The position numbers were made by a program, and so were the translations under genes. Of a stretch of DNA of 64,000 bases, positions 43,231 through 54,320 are shown piece by piece. The DNA comes from Prorocentrum cordatum (taxonomy: Eukaryota; Sar; Dinophyceae; Prorocentrales; Prorocentraceae). The stretch's first letter is position 1. Every line of letters starts with the position of its first letter. The notes under the pieces were generated by a model. It had not been told where the DNA came from. It saw only the letters and a program-made list of their open reading frames with translations, and searched no databases. Where the stretch lies: the NCBI GenBank assembly GCA_963575745.1, contig CAUYUJ010003558.1:326129-390128 (forward strand), written 5' to 3'.

Positions 43231-43499
43231 GGGAGTCCCGCCAGGATGAACTCCGTGAACTCCCTCCCCCTGCTGGACCACCAGCCTTCCGGCACTTCTG
43301 CCCCCCGCCCCACTCGTCGACGCGCGTCGCGGCCCTCGACAGCCTGGGGCGGCTCGGCCCGTGCCTGGAAGACAGGGCCGCTCGACCCGACACCCTGCTC
43401 GCGGAGCTGCGGTTCGCCCTCCTCTCATCCTGACTCCTTACCCTCCTCCCCCTCCTCCTCCATCCCGCTTCCCTCCTCCATCCTTCAAGGGCTCCTAAC

Positions 43500-43530
43500 T
43501 TCGCGCTTCGCGCTCCGCGAAGCGCGAATA
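43500..43530. repeat. Perfect GCG hairpin
   Basis: TTCGCGCTTCGCG and CGCGAAGCGCGAA form a perfect 13-bp stem with loop CTC. It overlaps a second hairpin, GCGCGAA-TAAC-TTCGCGC, that recurs at about 43610-43630. Confidence 0.85.
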
Positions 43531-44307
43531 ACTTCGCGCTCTCGCGCCGCCCCCCCCAAAGGGAGAAAAGGAGGACGAGGAGGAAGGAGAGAAGGAACGA
43601 GGACCGCGAAGCGCGAATAACTTCGCGCCCTCGTGGGAGCCCTTGGCTTCCCTCCTCCATCCTTCCTCCCCCCCACCCCATTTTAACGAACAGCATCACG
43701 ACGTCGGGGAATGGCCGGGTCCCCCCGCGGGGCAGGGCCGCGCTCTCCCCCTGGACCTCTGACGCCACCCTCCTCTCGCTGCGCGGGCCCCCCCCCCCCC
43801 AGGAGCGCCCAGGCCCCAGCCCCGGGGGCGGAGCCTCTTCGTCGCGGGTCTTGCTCTGGCTTGGCGGCGCCCCCGCAGGGTTCGCGCAAGGGGGGCGGCC
43901 TTCGAGCGAGGCGGCGTGGCGTCTGAGAGAGCAGGGGGCCCAGTCGGAGACTTGAGGGGCTCCCCAGAAACCTCCGCAGAAGCCTCCGGGGCCGTCTCTC
44001 GGGTCGGGCGAAAGGGGGGGATAGCAAAGGGGGGGTTTGAGAATCAGCTCACGTAGCTGATTTCCCCGGCGCCTCCCGGCGCCGGGAGGCGCCCATGTAT
44101 CGAGGAATGGGCCCGGCGGCGGGGCCGAAACCAGCTGCATGCAGCAGATTTCGTAACCCCCCCTTTCCCAAACCCCCCTTTTCGCCCGACCCGAGGGTAG
44201 GAGGTCTGTCCACCCCCGACCCCAGAGGTTTGGACCTCCCCGGGGGCGGCTCTCCACCCGGAGCTGCTCTCAGACGGCCCCGCGGGCCTGGCGGGGGCAC
44301 CCCGAGG
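43531..44307. other. No gene recognised
   Basis: Very GC-rich with C and G runs. Long open frames on the minus strand are low-complexity Arg/Pro/Gly and show no family motif. Confidence 0.4.
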
Positions 44308-44392
44308 CCGAACAGGAGGAGGAGGAGGAGGAGGAGGAGGAGGAGGAGGAGGAGGAGGAGGAGGAGGAGGAGGGAGGGAGGGAGGGAGAACC
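44308..44392. repeat. (GGA)n then (GGGA)n tract
   Basis: About 21 GGA units then GGGA units. Confidence 0.95.
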
Positions 44393-44516
44393 CCTTCCGC
44401 CTTCTTCGTAAGCCGCAGCCCTCGCGCCCCCCCCCTTCTATGTCCTCAGAAAACGGACGGCCCTGGGACCCGAGGCCAGCCCCTGCATGCCCAGGCCTCC
44501 GGACAGCCACACGCTC

Positions 44517-44756
44517 TCTTTCTCTGTCTCTCTCTCTCTCTCTTTCTCTCTCCCATTCTCTGTCTCTCTCTCTCTCTGTCTCTCTCACTCCCTCCCTCCC
44601 TCCCATCCCCCTCCCCTCTCTCAATGTCTCTCTCTCTGTCTCTCTCTGTCTCCCACTCCCCCTCTCTGAGTCTCTCTCTCTCTCTCTCTCTCTCCCTCTC
44701 TCCCTCTCTACCACGATCACCCTCTCCCTCTCTCCCCCCCTCTCCCCCCCCTCTCT
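44517..44756. repeat. (CT)n tract
   Basis: About 240 bases dominated by CT with GT, CCC and CA interruptions. All open frames here are artefacts. Confidence 0.95.
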
Positions 44757-44904
44757 CAGAGGGAGGGCCTGGACCCCGTGGCAGGAGCGGGCGCCGCCGT
44801 GTCCGGCGCGCGCATCGGCGGCGCCGGCGGTGCCGGCGGCGGCGCTGGCCGCGGCGCGGGGGCGACGCTGATGCCACTGCCGCTCGGCGGCCCCGCGGCG
44901 GGCA

Positions 44905-45125
44905 GGTACGCTCGGGAACTCTGGGACGGCGACGCGCTGCGCCATGCGAGCGGATGGCGTGCCGCTCCGCTCCGCGGGGCGGGGGGGCTCGGGGAGGCCC
45001 GAGACGTTGGCACGCGGGGGCGGGGAAGCGGACCGCGTGTCGCACCGCAGCGAGGTGGGCCAAAGCTGGCGGGGCGACGCGCCGAGCAGAGGTTCCCGAC
45101 CGCATGGGGGGCGACATCCGAACCC
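44905..45125 (+). repeat. GC-rich dispersed repeat, copy 2
   Basis: Longest copy: GCGACGCGCTGCGCCATGCG, TGCCGCTCCGCTCCGCGG, CGGGGGGGCTCGGG, GGTTCCCGACCGCATGG. Confidence 0.65.
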
Positions 45126-46139
45126 TGCCTGCCGACCATATCGGCTCTCCGGAGTCGATGGGAGGCGGGGGTATAGGGTCCGGATGTCGCCGCGTGCCCG
45201 ACGCATTCCGAACCCCACCCCGCTGCCCATCGGGCTGCCTGTCCCGTTGGTCGGGCCACCAACCGTCGGTTCTCCCGAGCCGACGGGAGGCAGGGGAGGC
45301 AGGGTTCGGACGTCGCCGCCGGGCAGGGCCGAGGAGGGCCGGGCCCAGGAACGGCCTCACGGAGCCGGGTCGCCTGGCGCCGCGCGTCGCACCGTGCGAG
45401 CCGCGGCACTCTGAGGGCTCTCGCGCCGCCTCTCCCCCCCCCAAACCCGTGGAGGAGGCCAGCTCGCGGCCGCCCCCGGGCCGCAGAGCGCGCTCCTCTT
45501 CGCGCCCGCGTGGGCGGCCGAGAGCAGACCTTCCTCCCCAGAGCTGACTACCTACCAGACCACCCCAACCCAACCCGAAGACCCGAATTTCGGGTTGGGG
45601 GGGGATGGGTTCCACATGTGTCTTTTCGATGTTTCCCGACACCCCCCCACTAGAAATCGAGGGTAAATCTGAGCCTTCGGATTGGGTTGGGGTGGTTTGG
45701 TGGGTGGTGAAGAACTCTGGGGATGCGTTGGCGGTTTCGATCATGGACCCCTTGTGGCCCACCGGCCGACGGCGGTCTTCTGCGCGAAAGCTGGGTGCCT
45801 GCGCAGCGCTTCGCCAGGGGTCAGGGCCCAACACCCACGGCGACCAGACAGACCCCCCCTCCCGCGAGACGGGGTCCCGAGGAGCAAAAGCCTCGATGCC
45901 CCTCGATCTTGCAGGACCGAGGCTCCGTGGCGAGGGCGAGCTGTGAGATCCACCCTCCGGTGTTCGGCCGTTCCCGGGGCCCCCGGTGGCCGCCGCGGGG
46001 CAGCCCAGAGGCAGAGGGCAGCTGGGGCCATGGTCCAGGTCCGTCAGGGCCGCCGCCAGCCATGCGTCCGCGTCGGAGGCTCCCGCGTGCGCCTCGTGCC
46101 GAGGGGGGTCCCGGGAGGAGCTGCCGCGGGGGTGCGGGG
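45126..46139. other. No gene recognised
   Basis: GC-rich. Direct repeat of CCAACCCGAA/TTCGGGTTGGGG near 45570-45600 forms a small hairpin. Confidence 0.35.
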
Positions 46140-46364
46140 AGGAGGTCTCAGGTCTTGAAGGCCTGCGAGCGGTGCGCCCATCAGGGCTATCGCAAGGTGT
46201 CTGAGGCCAGGCGTTTCTTGTGTGACCAGCGTCTGCGGCCCAACATTGTCTACTTGATCCGGAGGAGACGGGAGAGCGACCATCCCTGCTCGAGTCAACG
46301 ATGCGGCAGCTGCAGAGCGAATCGAAGAGTCGCCAGGCAAATCAGGAAGGCCTTCGGAGGCTGA
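46140..46364 (+). CDS. Coding-like segment with paired Cys
   Basis: The plus-strand frame reads LKACERCAHQGYRKVSEARR, FLCDQRLRPNIVYLIRRRRE, SDHPCSSQRCGSC, then KAFGG and a stop. Third codon positions are GC-rich and Cys are paired (CERC, CGSC), so a zinc-binding fragment is possible. No start or family was recognised. It may be a pseudogene piece or retroelement remnant. Confidence 0.28.
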   Translation, partial: RRSQVLKACERCAHQGYRKVSEARRFLCDQRLRPNIVYLIRRRRESDHPCSSQRCGSCRANRRVARQIRKAFGG

Positions 46365-46589
46365 GCAATGTGCATGCCCCAGGCTGGGGAACCTTGCAAG
46401 ACTAGGGAAGCCAAACCGTACAGTTTGGTAAATTCGCGGCCCAACGGGCCAGAGGCGTGCTACGATCTCCGGTAACTGGTTAATGATATTCTAGTTCGCG
46501 CGCGCTGGGCGGCCCCTGGGGGTGCCCCGGCCAAAAAGTACCCCGCCCGCCGCCCGCCACCCCTTGTCAGAGATGGTTTTCCTCCTGGG

Positions 46590-47130
46590 TGGGGTCTCTG
46601 AGGCCGCCCAGAGCGCGCCAAGAGGGCCCCAAGAGGCCCCCAAGACTGCCCAAGAGGCCCCAGAGACGACCAAAGAGCCTTCCAAGACGCCGAAGACGAC
46701 CCCAAGACGGCCCAAGAGGCCTCCAAGTTGCCTCCCAGAGGCCTCACAAGAGGGCCCCGAGAGACCAAAATCATAAATTTTACGATGGTTTTGGACGGAT
46801 TTTGGCCTAGTCGCCTTTTCGGCGTTCCGATGCTCCAAGAGGCTTCCAAGAGAGGGCCCCGAGACGGCCCAAGAGGCGCTCAAGACGGCCCAAGACAGCT
46901 CCAAAACGGCCCCAAGAAGGGCCCAAGAGGGGGACCATGAACCGAAAACTCGAGCCTTCCGCCCCAAGAGGGTCAGGAGGCCCCGAGAGGCCCCAAGATG
47001 CCACCAAGAGGCCCCCAAGAGGCCCCAGGAGGCCCCCAGGAGGCCCAAAAGATGCCCCAAGAGGCCCCAGAAGGCTTCAAAAATGCCTCCCAGGCGCCCC
47101 CGAACGGCTACTCAAAAAACCCCAAGAGGC
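46590..47130. repeat. Degenerate CCAAGAGGCCCC repeat array, second site
   Basis: Same unit family as 3420-4005 (CCCAAGAGGCCCC, CAAGACGGCCC). A short non-repeat insertion occupies about 46765-46830. Confidence 0.8.
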
Positions 47131-48229
47131 CTCCCAAAGAAGCATCTTGACGACGACCCTGTTTGGCCCCAAGAGCAACACAAGATGCCAACGAGAGGCT
47201 TCCTCCTCCGCCCCCTCCTCCTCTTCCTCCTCCTCCTACTTATCTTCATCATCCTCCTGTTATCCTCATCCTCTCCTCCTCAAACCCTCCCTTTCCCCAT
47301 CCTCATCTTCCTCCTCCTCGGCGGCGCCACAATGGCCCCGAGCCCACGGCGAAGCAGTAGCGATCATGCAATATGGGCAGGCGGAATGAGCGAAGCGATT
47401 GAATGACCTTTGGGCATGGATTGCACGCTCACCATGGCCGCATTATTTGCAGCGTGTTTGCGGCGTGTTTGCAGAGTGTTCGCCAGGATTCCAACGGTAC
47501 TGTGCGCCCTCGGCGCTTCTATGCTTTCATGCGCACATGCCTCTTTGCCATCGTGCTTGCGTCATTGCATTCTTGCGCCGCGCCTGAGGGAGAAGAATCT
47601 CCTGCGAGTGGAGGGGAGGAGAGGATCTTCTCCTCGGGTGCAGGCGAAGCACGAGTTGGGCGGCGGGGGGAGGCCTCGTTAAGGGCTTGACGACTTCTGC
47701 CATCCCTCGACTCGCGTTGGAGCGGCCACGATGTTCTCCAAATTTCACTGGAAATCTCTGGATTTGCATGGAATTACCTGGGCTTCCTCGTATTTCCCTG
47801 GACTTCCCTCGATCTATTGACAGTTACCTCCATTCATCCGGCTTGATCCCCACGAGTCGATTGGCCTCGGGTCGTGAAGCCCTCAGGGAGGGGGGGGGGG
47901 AAGAGACCCTCCGGCGGCACGAGCGCGCACTGGAGCAGCCCACCCCCCGCAGAGCCTCGTGCGGGGGCGGGGTGCGCGCGAGCGATCCACTTGGGCGACC
48001 GAAGCCTGCGCACGGAGGACCCCTGGATGGGGGGTCCTTTTAGATGGGGTCGGATGATCGAGCCGCATCGACGATGCATTCGGGAGAGGCTGATTCCAGA
48101 CGGAGTATACGGAGACCGAGCTCTTCGCATGGACTCGGTAACGTATCGTGGCCCCCGGGGGCCCTGCAAAGTAAGAAGACAACGACGTCGTTAACGGGGG
48201 GCGATAAAGGTGAGGACGCCGGAAACGAA
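47131..48229. other. No gene recognised
   Basis: TCC-rich part (47200-47330), then a stretch with weak GGAATTACCTGG-like units near 47730-47820. No protein motif. Confidence 0.3.
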
Positions 48230-48380
48230 ACCATTGGACTAAGAATCCAAGGTCTGGAAGCCAGTGAAATTCAAACTGAGGCTCGGCCATTCGTATCACC
48301 GCCACCCTCATCAGATAAGGAACCCTCCAACGTCAGACGCCTCCTGGGCACATTCCTTAATCAACGCCCCACCGTACGAC
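48230..48380 (+). repeat. 145-bp dispersed repeat, copy 3
   Basis: CAAGGTCTGGAAGCCAGTG, AAACTGAGGCTCGGCCATTC, CCTCATCAGATAAGGAACCC and GGGCACATTCCTTAATCAAC. Confidence 0.75.
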
Positions 48381-48397
48381 AAACATTTACGATGCCC

Positions 48398-48458
48398 AAC
48401 AACAACAACAACAACAACAACAACAGCAGCAGCAACAACAACAACAACAACAACAACC
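48398..48458. repeat. (CAA)n/(CAG)n microsatellite
   Basis: CAA units with a short CAG block inside. Confidence 0.95.
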
Positions 48459-49079
48459 GTTGTCCAAAACAGACAGCGGCTGCTTTTGGGCAGGCGGCCT
48501 TCTATCTCAAATAGACAACGTCCGCGGCGACACCGACAGCGAGTCCTGTTCACAGTGAGCGTGAAATGCTGTCGGCCTTCGTACAATATCGATCGTCCCG
48601 AATCCATGAGTGGGCAGAACCACTTTTAGCAACACTGTTTTAGCCAGCGGCCGCGAGAGATCAAGCAACGTGCGTTCAGCGGCAGGGTGCACCAGAGCAA
48701 CGAGGAACGATGGGGCGGGGAAAGATCGCGCGGGCGCGGGGGGGAGGGCGGGGGAGAGCCCGACGGGAAGAGAGCCACGCTCAGACCATGCAAGCCTTCG
48801 CGTGGGTGCCAACATGCAGCAGCAAGAGGTCGAAAGCCGCAAGCAACCTGTAGCACAACACCGCTTGGTGAAAACGACCGAGCCCCATCTGGCGGGCGCA
48901 AACTCGCAAACAATCCGGCCGCAACACTCTCTCGAGAACCGAAAAGCGGCAAATCGCTGATCGACTTGGCAGGGTGGGCGGCCGCAACACTCGAGAACCG
49001 AAAAGCGGCAAATCGTTGATCGACTTGGCAGGGTGGGATTCTGCGGCCTGGAGCTTCTGCACGGCGCGTCGAGGCGGCA
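48459..49079. other. No gene; short duplicate near 48935 and 48993
   Basis: GAGAACCGAAAAGCGGCAAA, then TCG(C/T)TGATCGACTTGGCAGG occurs twice, 60 bases apart. Confidence 0.5.
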
Positions 49080-49280
49080 ACCCCTGCGACACGCCATGCC
49101 CCGCGAGCCGGTAGTGTGCCGCTCCACTTCGCGGCACGGGGGGCTGGGAAAAGCCCGTGCCGTTGACGCCTGGGGACTGGGACGTGGTTGGCGTGTCCCG
49201 CCAATGGTGGTGGGCCAGAACCAGCGGCGCGAGACACGTGAAGCAATCGTTCCTGACCGTAGCAGTGGGCACACGCTGAT
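49080..49280 (+). repeat. GC-rich dispersed repeat, copy 3
   Basis: GACGCCTGGGGACTGGGACG, GGTGGGCCAGAACCAGCGGC, CGTTCCTGACCGTAGCAG. Confidence 0.7.
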
Positions 49281-50582
49281 ACGGATTGGGGAAGGTACCC
49301 ACGAAAAATGAAGCCAATGCCGCCCACCATTGCCGCTGGAGCGCGCCTATTCTGTACGGAAAGTGGACACGTCCTTAGTCCACGCGCCTTAGTCCACGCG
49401 TGCGCTTCCCTGGGTGCCAATCGCCGAGCTGGTAGTGCAACGTACTGCGCACGGACGGACCCCCAGGTAGTCCCAGCTGGCCGCAGCAGGCCACCCGAGT
49501 GGTCCCAACTGGCCTCAACAGGTCCCCCGAGCAGCCCAGGGCGGTCCCAACACATCACCCCTGAGGCGCGGAGAGCCCCGAAGGCGGCGCCACCGAAGGC
49601 GGCGCCAATGTGTTGAGACCACCCCGCAGTGCTCGGAGCGCCTGTTGAGGCCAGCTGGAACTGCTTGGGGGGCCTGTTGAGGCCAGATGGGAGTAATTGG
49701 GGAGAAACACTGGAGGTTAGGGTTCCCTAGGTCGGGACCAGAGGTTGGAACACTAACCTCCGAAGGTTAGGGTTCCCTACGTCGGGACCTCACCATACAG
49801 AAGATCAAGAGCAGCATAGAGAAGCATACAGGAACATAGAAGAAACAGCGAGAAACAGATGCGAAATAACAGAAGGAAACATGAGAAACACACATAGGCA
49901 CAGAGAGAAATGGCGAGGTTGGAACAATAACCTCCAGAGGTTAGGGTGTCCTACCTCGGGAACTCCCCATACAGAGGGGAACAGCGACAAACATGAGGAA
50001 CCACAGACAAGCATGGGGACGCAAAGACAGACATAATGAGACAGCGTGAAGCAGAGAGAAACACATTGAAAGAGGGAGGTTGGAACACTAACCTATGGAA
50101 GTTAGGATGTCCTACCACGGGGTCTCACCGTACAAAGGGAAACAGAGCCAGAGGTCAGGGTTTCATCCCTCGGGACCTCCCCATACAGAGGGTAGCAGGG
50201 ACAAGCATAAAGAAACAAAGCCAAACTTGGGATCACAATTGCAATCATAAGGAAAACGACGGGAAACAGAGAACATACATACTCAGAGGGAGGTTGGAAT
50301 ACTAATCTCTGGAGGTTCGGGTTTCCTAATTCGGAACTTCCCCATACAGAAAACAAAATTAAACATAGAGAAGTATGGAGAAACAACGAGACACAGGCAC
50401 GAGCATCAGAGAACATTCAGGAAACAACGAGACACGGAGAAAAAGCGCGAGGTCGGGCCACTTACCTCAACAAGTTAGAGTTTCCTGATTACCTCGGGAC
50501 CTCCCCAGACAGAGACATGATGGACCCACGAACCCGGAAAGGGATATAGACATGTGGAGCATGGGCTCGTTTTCACGATACC

Positions 50583-50745
50583 CAACGGGGCAACACCTCA
50601 CGAAACATCCCACTAGACACCTCACGAAACATCCCACGAGACACCTCACGAAACATTCCGCGAGACACCTCACGAAACATTCCACGAGACACCCCGCGAA
50701 ACATTCCACGAGACACCCCACGAAACATTCCACGACGACAGGCAA
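50583..50745. repeat. 22-bp tandem array, 7 copies (first)
   Basis: The unit is ACGAAACATTCCACGAGACACC-like, shown in pieces as ACGAAACATTCC and ACGAGACACC. Confidence 0.95.
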
Positions 50746-50763
50746 CCACTCAACCAAGGCGGT

Positions 50764-51383
50764 GTGGTCGTGCTGGGGAGTGGTCGTGCTGGGGTGTGGT
50801 CGTGCTGGGGGGTGGTCGTGCTGGGGGTGGTCGTGCTGGGGGGGTGGTCGTGCTGGGGGGTGGTTGTGCTGGGGCGTGGTCGTGCTGGGGCGTGGTCGTG
50901 CTGGGGCGTGGTCGTGCTGGTCGTGCGTGGTAAGGTCGTGCTGCTGGGTCGTGGTCTGCTCGTGCTGGTCGTGCGTGGTCGTGCGGGTCGTGCTGGGGTG
51001 TGGTCGTGCTGGGGGTGGTCGTGCTGGGGTGTGGTCGTGTGGGGTGTGGTCGTGCTGGGGTGGGGTCGTGCTGGGGTGGTCGTGCTGGGGTGTGTGTGGG
51101 GTGTGGTCGTGCTGGGGCGTGGTCGTGCTGGGGTGGGGTCGTGCTGGGGTGGGGTCGTGCTGGGGTGTGGTCGTGCTGGGGTGGTCCGCACCCCGTGATT
51201 CATCGATCGGGTCGTGCTGGGGTGTGGTCGTGGTGGGGTGTGATCGTGGTGGGGTGTGGTCGTGTTGGGGTGTGGTCGTGCTGGGGTGTGGTCGTGCTGG
51301 GGTGTGGTCGTGCTGGGGTGTGGTCGTGCTGGGGCGTGGTCGTGCTGGGGTGTGGTCGTGCTGGGGTGTGGTCGTGCTGAGGT
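50764..51383. repeat. 16-bp GGTCGTGCTGGGGTGT array (first)
   Basis: About 38 units with one-base variants (GGGGCGTG, GGGGTGG). A spacer CCGCACCCCGTGATTCATCG lies near 51186 and a similar one near 51388. The period is not a multiple of three, yet every frame lacks stops, so the long ORFs are artefacts. Confidence 0.97.
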
Positions 51384-52119
51384 GTCCCGCACCCTGTGAT
51401 TTATCGATCGGGATTTCAAAAACAAGCGTTTCGCCTGAGACATCCTCAAATTTTAATCCGCCGGCCTCCTTCGACCTCGATATTTATCAAGGAAAGAATC
51501 CGCCGGCCTCCTTCAAGTTGGGCACGGGGACATTGTTTACATACTAAAAGAGAACCCTGGGCCGATGCCCTTTCCGGGAAAAAACAGAGACACACATCAG
51601 GACACAACGAGAAACAACGAGACACGTACAGAAGGAAGGGGGGTCGGGGCCTCGCAATTGAAGAGGGAAACGACGACAAACATGAGGACACACCCTTTTT
51701 TCACGAGAAGCGACCGCCAACTATGTAGCCGAGCATCCAATCGCAGCAGTGCCAACCCATGCAGACGGAATGCGGCCCCCTGTCATGAAGCACGGTATCG
51801 GTCCATGTTCTACAGTGCGGGAACAAACAACGAAACACTGCATCGGCACGGACCCGGGGCACGGGCGGAGGCGGAGGAGGAGGAACAGAGGGAAGCACCA
51901 GGAAGCAGCGAGAAACAGGCAGAAACACAGAGAAAGAGGGAAGTTGGAAGATTGACCTCAAGAGGGTCGGGTTCTCCAACTTCGGAACCTCGCCACACAG
52001 AAAACAAAAGGAAGCATCAAGAACTACAGAGAGACAACGAGGAACATGATGGACCCACGAACCCGGAAAGGGATATAGACATGTGCAGCATGGTCACGTT
52101 TTCACGATATCCAACTGGG

Positions 52120-52290
52120 CGACACCTCACGAAACATCCCACGAGACACCCCGCGAAACATCCCAGGAGACACCTCACGAAACAACCCACGAGACACCTC
52201 ACGAAACATTCCACGAGACACCCCGTGAAACATTCCACGAGACACCCCACGAACAGGCAACCACTCAACCAGACACCCCACGAAACATTC
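52120..52290. repeat. 22-bp tandem array (second)
   Basis: Same unit as 50583-50745, about 7 copies. Confidence 0.95.
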
Positions 52291-52299
52291 CACGGGGGT

Positions 52300-52795
52300 G
52301 CGACTGGGTGTGGTCGTGCTGGGGTGTGGTCGTGCTGGGTACTGGGGGGTGGTCGTGCTAGGGGGGTGGTCGTGCTGGGGGGTGGTCGTGCTGGGGCGTG
52401 GTCGTGCTGGGGCGTGGTCGTGCTGGGGCGTGGTCGTGCTGGGGTGTGGTCGTGCTGTGGTGAGGTCGTGCTGGGGTGTGGTCGTGCTGGGGTGTGGTCT
52501 TGCTGGGGTGGGGTCGTGCTGGGGTGTGGTCGTGCTGGGGTGTGGTCGTGCTGGGGGGTGGTCGTGCTGTGGTGGGGTCGTGCTGGGGTGGGGTCGTGCT
52601 GGGGTGTGGTCGTGCTGGGGTGTGGTCGTGCTGGGGTGTGGTCGTGCTAGGGTGGGGTCGTGCTGGGGTGTGGTCGTGCTGGTCGTGCTAGGGTGGGGTC
52701 GTGCTGGGGTGGGGTCGTGCTGGGGTGGGGTCGTGCTGGGGTGGTCGTGCTGGGGTCGTGCTGGGGTATGGTCGTGCTAGGGTGGGGTCGTGCAT
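52300..52795. repeat. 16-bp GGTCGTGCTGGGGTGT array (second)
   Basis: About 30 units of the same family as 50764-51383. Confidence 0.97.
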
Positions 52796-53070
52796 TTCGC
52801 TCGAGACATCCTGCCAAAATTCCAGGAAATCGCACAAAAACAAACGAATTAGTCGAGACATCCTCGGAATTCCTGCGCGAGGAGCGCTTTTCCGTGTCGC
52901 GGTCGGCTCTGCAAAACCAGCGTTTCGCTCGAGACATCCTCAACAAATTCTGAAACAAGCGTTTCGCTCGAGACATCCTCAACTCTGCAAAACCAGCGTT
53001 TCGCTCGAGACATCCTCAAGAAATTCTGAAAAACAAGCGTTTCGCTCGAGACATCCTCAAATTTTAATTC
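52796..53070. repeat. TTTCGCTCGAGACATCCTC array
   Basis: About five copies of TTTCGCTCGAGACATCCTC with spacers of 20-90 bases (52796, 52922, 52959, 53000, 53039). A single copy follows the first 16-bp array near 51428. Confidence 0.9.
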
Positions 53071-54150
53071 GCCGGCCTCCTTCGACCTCGTTATTTATCA
53101 GGGAAAAAATTTGCCGGCCTCCCTCAAGCAGGCACCGGGGGATTAGGTTTACCAACTAAAAGAGAACCCTGGGCCAAAGCCCTTTCCGGGAAAAAAGAGA
53201 CGAACAGAAGGGCACAAAAGGAAGCAAAGAGAAACAGGAAGAAATAACGATGTTGTAACACAAACCTCCAGAGGTTAGGGTTTCCTACCTCGGGGCCTCC
53301 CCTCTACAGAGGGACACAGAGACAAACATGAAGGAAACATAAACAAACATGGGTACACAGAGATACCTACGGGAACAACGAGCAGCAGAGAAACCCATGT
53401 AGGAGGGAGGTTGGAACACCAACCTTTAGAGGTCAGGGCTCCCTACGTCGGAATCTTCCCATACATTTTGAAGCAGATACAAACAGAAGCAACGACAAGT
53501 TTTCGGGAACAGAGACACGCAGATAGAAACAACAAGAAATTACGAGACACATAAAGAAACATAGAGAAATGGAGGCGGGAACATTGACCTGAGGAGGTCA
53601 TGCTTTCCCACCCGGTACATTATGTTTCATTAATGTTTGCCGTACTTGTTAGACTGTCCTTATGTTTCGCTATGTCCCATGCTGTCTCCATAACTTGTCG
53701 TATAATCGTTTTGCTGTCCTATAATTCCATACGTGTCTCTTTTATGCTCGTCTGTGTTCCCTATGCTTCTCCATGTTTCCTTATGCTTATGGTTGTTTTC
53801 TTATGTTTCTCTAAGTTTCCGCATGTGTTTCGCTATTTATCGCTGTTTCCGTCTGCATGGATCAGTCCAGAAGTAGCACACCCAAATCTCTGGAGGCTAT
53901 AGTTCCAACCTCCATGCTTCTCTTTGTGTCTTTATGTTTCCTGTTGGTTATCTCTGTTCCCTTCTGTTTGTTGTGCATTTCCTGATGTGTGTCTTAATTT
54001 TCTTTGGTTTGCCTCTGTTATCCCTGTTTCCCTCTGCATGGGGAGGTTCAGAGGCATGAAGCTCTGACCTCCAGAGGGTAGTGCCCCAACCTCCGGATTC
54101 CAGGGACGACGATACTTGGAGGGGTTGTCTGCGCGTAACCCGAAGCCTCA

Positions 54151-54320
54151 CGGTAGGTTCGTGCGGCGTTGGCGCGCGCATGGGTTTGACCCCGCGTTGA
54201 TCGTTCAACCTTGAATCGGTCACGGCCCCTACCATTCAAGATTGAATTCCGTCGGGTCCACTGGCGCTACCGTGTCCCTCGGTGCTGCCGCCGGCGCGCC
54301 AACGCCGCGTGAAGCTGCCG
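54151..54320 (+). mobile_element. TA-type MITE, copy 3 (internally deleted)
   Basis: 170 bp. Terminal repeats CGGTAGGTTCGTGCGGCGTT and CGGCAGCTTCACGCGGCGTT, each then GGCGCGC. Flanks are CA and TA, so the target TA has one substitution. Compared with 37161-37371 it lacks about 40 bp including the third TTCAACCTTGAA. Confidence 0.8.

Larger units (their letters stand above)
49690..54065. repeat. Compound satellite region
   Basis: Units of roughly 160-210 bp built on GGTTGGAACACTAACCTC, AGGTTAGGGTTCCCTACCTC, GGGACCTCCCCATACAGAGG and AGAGAAACAACGAGACAC-like tails (starts near 49744, 49917, 50079, 50292, 50452, 51940, 53255, 53412). Two long composite inserts sit inside it (50560-51590 and 52080-53200). 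No protein gene was seen. Confidence 0.85.

Noticed and set aside
42728-45834. Long minus-strand frames of 390-510 codons
   Set aside because: They run through GC-rich, CT and GGA tracts, overlap each other in different frames, and contain no recognisable motif. Arg/Pro/Ser composition follows the base bias.
50552-51547. 331-codon plus-strand frame of Cys/Trp/Gly repeats and its minus-strand Pro/His/Thr partner
   Set aside because: Produced wholly by the 16-bp and 22-bp arrays; both strands and several frames are open, with no start context or non-repeat domain.
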